6,832 nucleotides of DNA from Rhodospirillaceae bacterium (GTDB lineage: Bacteria; Pseudomonadota; Alphaproteobacteria; Micavibrionales; Micavibrionaceae), in contig DMIT01000145.1 in assembly GCA_003452275.1 (NCBI GenBank), positions 1-6,832 of the forward strand, given 5' to 3'. Shown here in pieces: positions 6,460-6,832 of this stretch (its first letter is position 1; the number at the start of each line of letters is the position of its first letter). The notes below the pieces were generated by a model. That model ran no database searches, was not told where the DNA came from, and saw only the letters and a list, made by a program, of their open reading frames with translations. The position numbers were made by a program, and so were the translations under genes.

Positions 6460-6680
6460 ACTTGTTTTGGATGCGCTGGTCGTAAATCCGCCAAACAGAT
6501 TGAATTTTCAACGGTTTGGAAGATTTAAACACAATGCTAAAAACCTCGTGAAGAGGTATCCGTGTGAGATAAATTTTGTCAGAAGACGTAAATCTTCTTG
6601 ACTCTTATCTTCGGTCGCGCTACGACCCACGCATATCCACAACATTTTTTAATGATGAAAAGGAATAAGGGCACAAGAAT
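6460..6680 (+). promoter_or_regulatory. Long structured 5' leader of rpsL
   Basis: No gene fits in this stretch, but four local stem-loops are visible. CCAAAC (6491-6496) pairs with GTTTGG (6514-6519) and encloses TTGA/TCAA. ACCTC (6543-6547) pairs with GAGGT (6553-6557). AGAAGA (6581-6586) pairs with TCTTCT (6593-6598). GGTCG (6613-6617) pairs with CGACC (6623-6627). Two minimal frames also start here: a 4-codon one at 6471 (MRWS, stop) and a 5-codon one at 6534 (MLKTS, stop); neither has a convincing ribosome-binding site. The length and hairpins suggest post-transcriptional control, possibly by a ribosomal protein of the operon, but I recognise no known leader motif. Confidence 0.45.
6667..6671 (+). 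promoter_or_regulatory. Ribosome-binding site of rpsL
   Basis: AAGGG lies 9 nt before the ATG at 6681. A second purine-rich site, AGGAA (6661-6665), is 15 nt away. An ATG pair at 6652 and 6655 opens another frame, but its product does not resemble any ribosomal protein; the ATG at 6681 gives the S12 N-terminus. Confidence 0.65.
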
Positions 6681-6832
6681 ATGCCAACAATTCAACAGCT
6701 TATCCGTAACCCGCGGGAAAAACAGGTCGTTCGCAAGAAAAACAGGGCTCTGAAACAGAACCCTCAAGTGCGTGGCGTCTGCACCCGTGTTTACACAACA
6801 ACTCCTAAAAAACCAAACTCCGCTTTGCGTAA
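6681..6832 (+). CDS. rpsL: 30S ribosomal protein S12, N-terminal part (cut by window edge)
   Basis: The first 50 codons of S12 are present, plus two bases of the next; the family is about 123 aa, so the rest lies beyond the window. S12 sits at the decoding centre of the 30S subunit and governs accuracy. The sequence starts [15 protein letters not shown] and contains the near-invariant [20 protein letters not shown] (31-50). K43, the position most often mutated in streptomycin-resistant strains, is the wild-type lysine. The first gene of the str operon (rpsL-rpsG-fusA-tuf) usually follows rpoC. Here it has its own promoter and a long leader, and its immediate upstream neighbour is the unrecognised 160-aa gene. 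Confidence 0.98.
   Translation, partial: MPTIQQLIRNPREKQVVRKKNRALKQNPQVRGVCTRVYTTTPKKPNSALR

Noticed and set aside
6598..6626. Second rpsL promoter (TTGACT at 6598 with TACGAC at 6621)
   Set aside because: The -10 matches only 3 of 6 positions, and TTGACT overlaps the end of a stem-loop in the leader; the promoter at 6424-6453 is far better.
6579..6767. 62-codon open frame on the minus strand over the rpsL start
   Set aside because: It is antisense to the S12 coding sequence and its leader, and has no motif.

Overview
The window looks like chromosomal DNA from an alphaproteobacterium. The evidence is the divergent tadA / rluB-rsmD arrangement, which is common in that class, the S12 N-terminus ([12 protein letters not shown]), and a sigma70-type rpsL promoter ending in TATAGTCCGCC. 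I cannot name genus or species. The dispersed palindromes with GTCATTC/GAATGAC ends resemble repeats seen in many environmental and host-associated alphaproteobacterial genomes.

Left part (1-2133): a tRNA adenosine deaminase (tadA) reads leftwards. Its start lies only 29 bp from the start of an rRNA pseudouridine synthase (rluB-like), which reads rightwards and is followed 3 bp later by the 16S rRNA methyltransferase rsmD. All three modify RNA of the translation machinery. After rsmD comes a gene-free stretch of about 220 bp containing two palindromic repeat units and an 8-bp triplet repeat. A copy of one repeat end also sits at the very left edge of the window.

Middle part (2134-5809): a complete comM/yifB-type Mg-chelatase-like AAA+ ATPase is followed by a large, visibly more A+T-rich gene. 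That gene encodes a polytopic acyltransferase-3 protein with a C-terminal extracytoplasmic SGNH domain, a layout used for O-acetylation of surface polysaccharides.

Right part (5810-6832): an uninterrupted run of 12 G lies between the acyltransferase and an unrecognised 160-aa soluble protein. A strong promoter then drives a leader of about 220 nt with several stem-loops, followed by the first 50 codons of rpsL (ribosomal protein S12), cut by the window edge. rpoC is not immediately upstream of rpsL here.

I found no CRISPR array, transposase, integrase, tRNA or rRNA, and no evidence of a multi-gene novel system. The points most worth checking are the poly-G tract beside the orphan gene, the structured rpsL leader, and the palindromic repeats.
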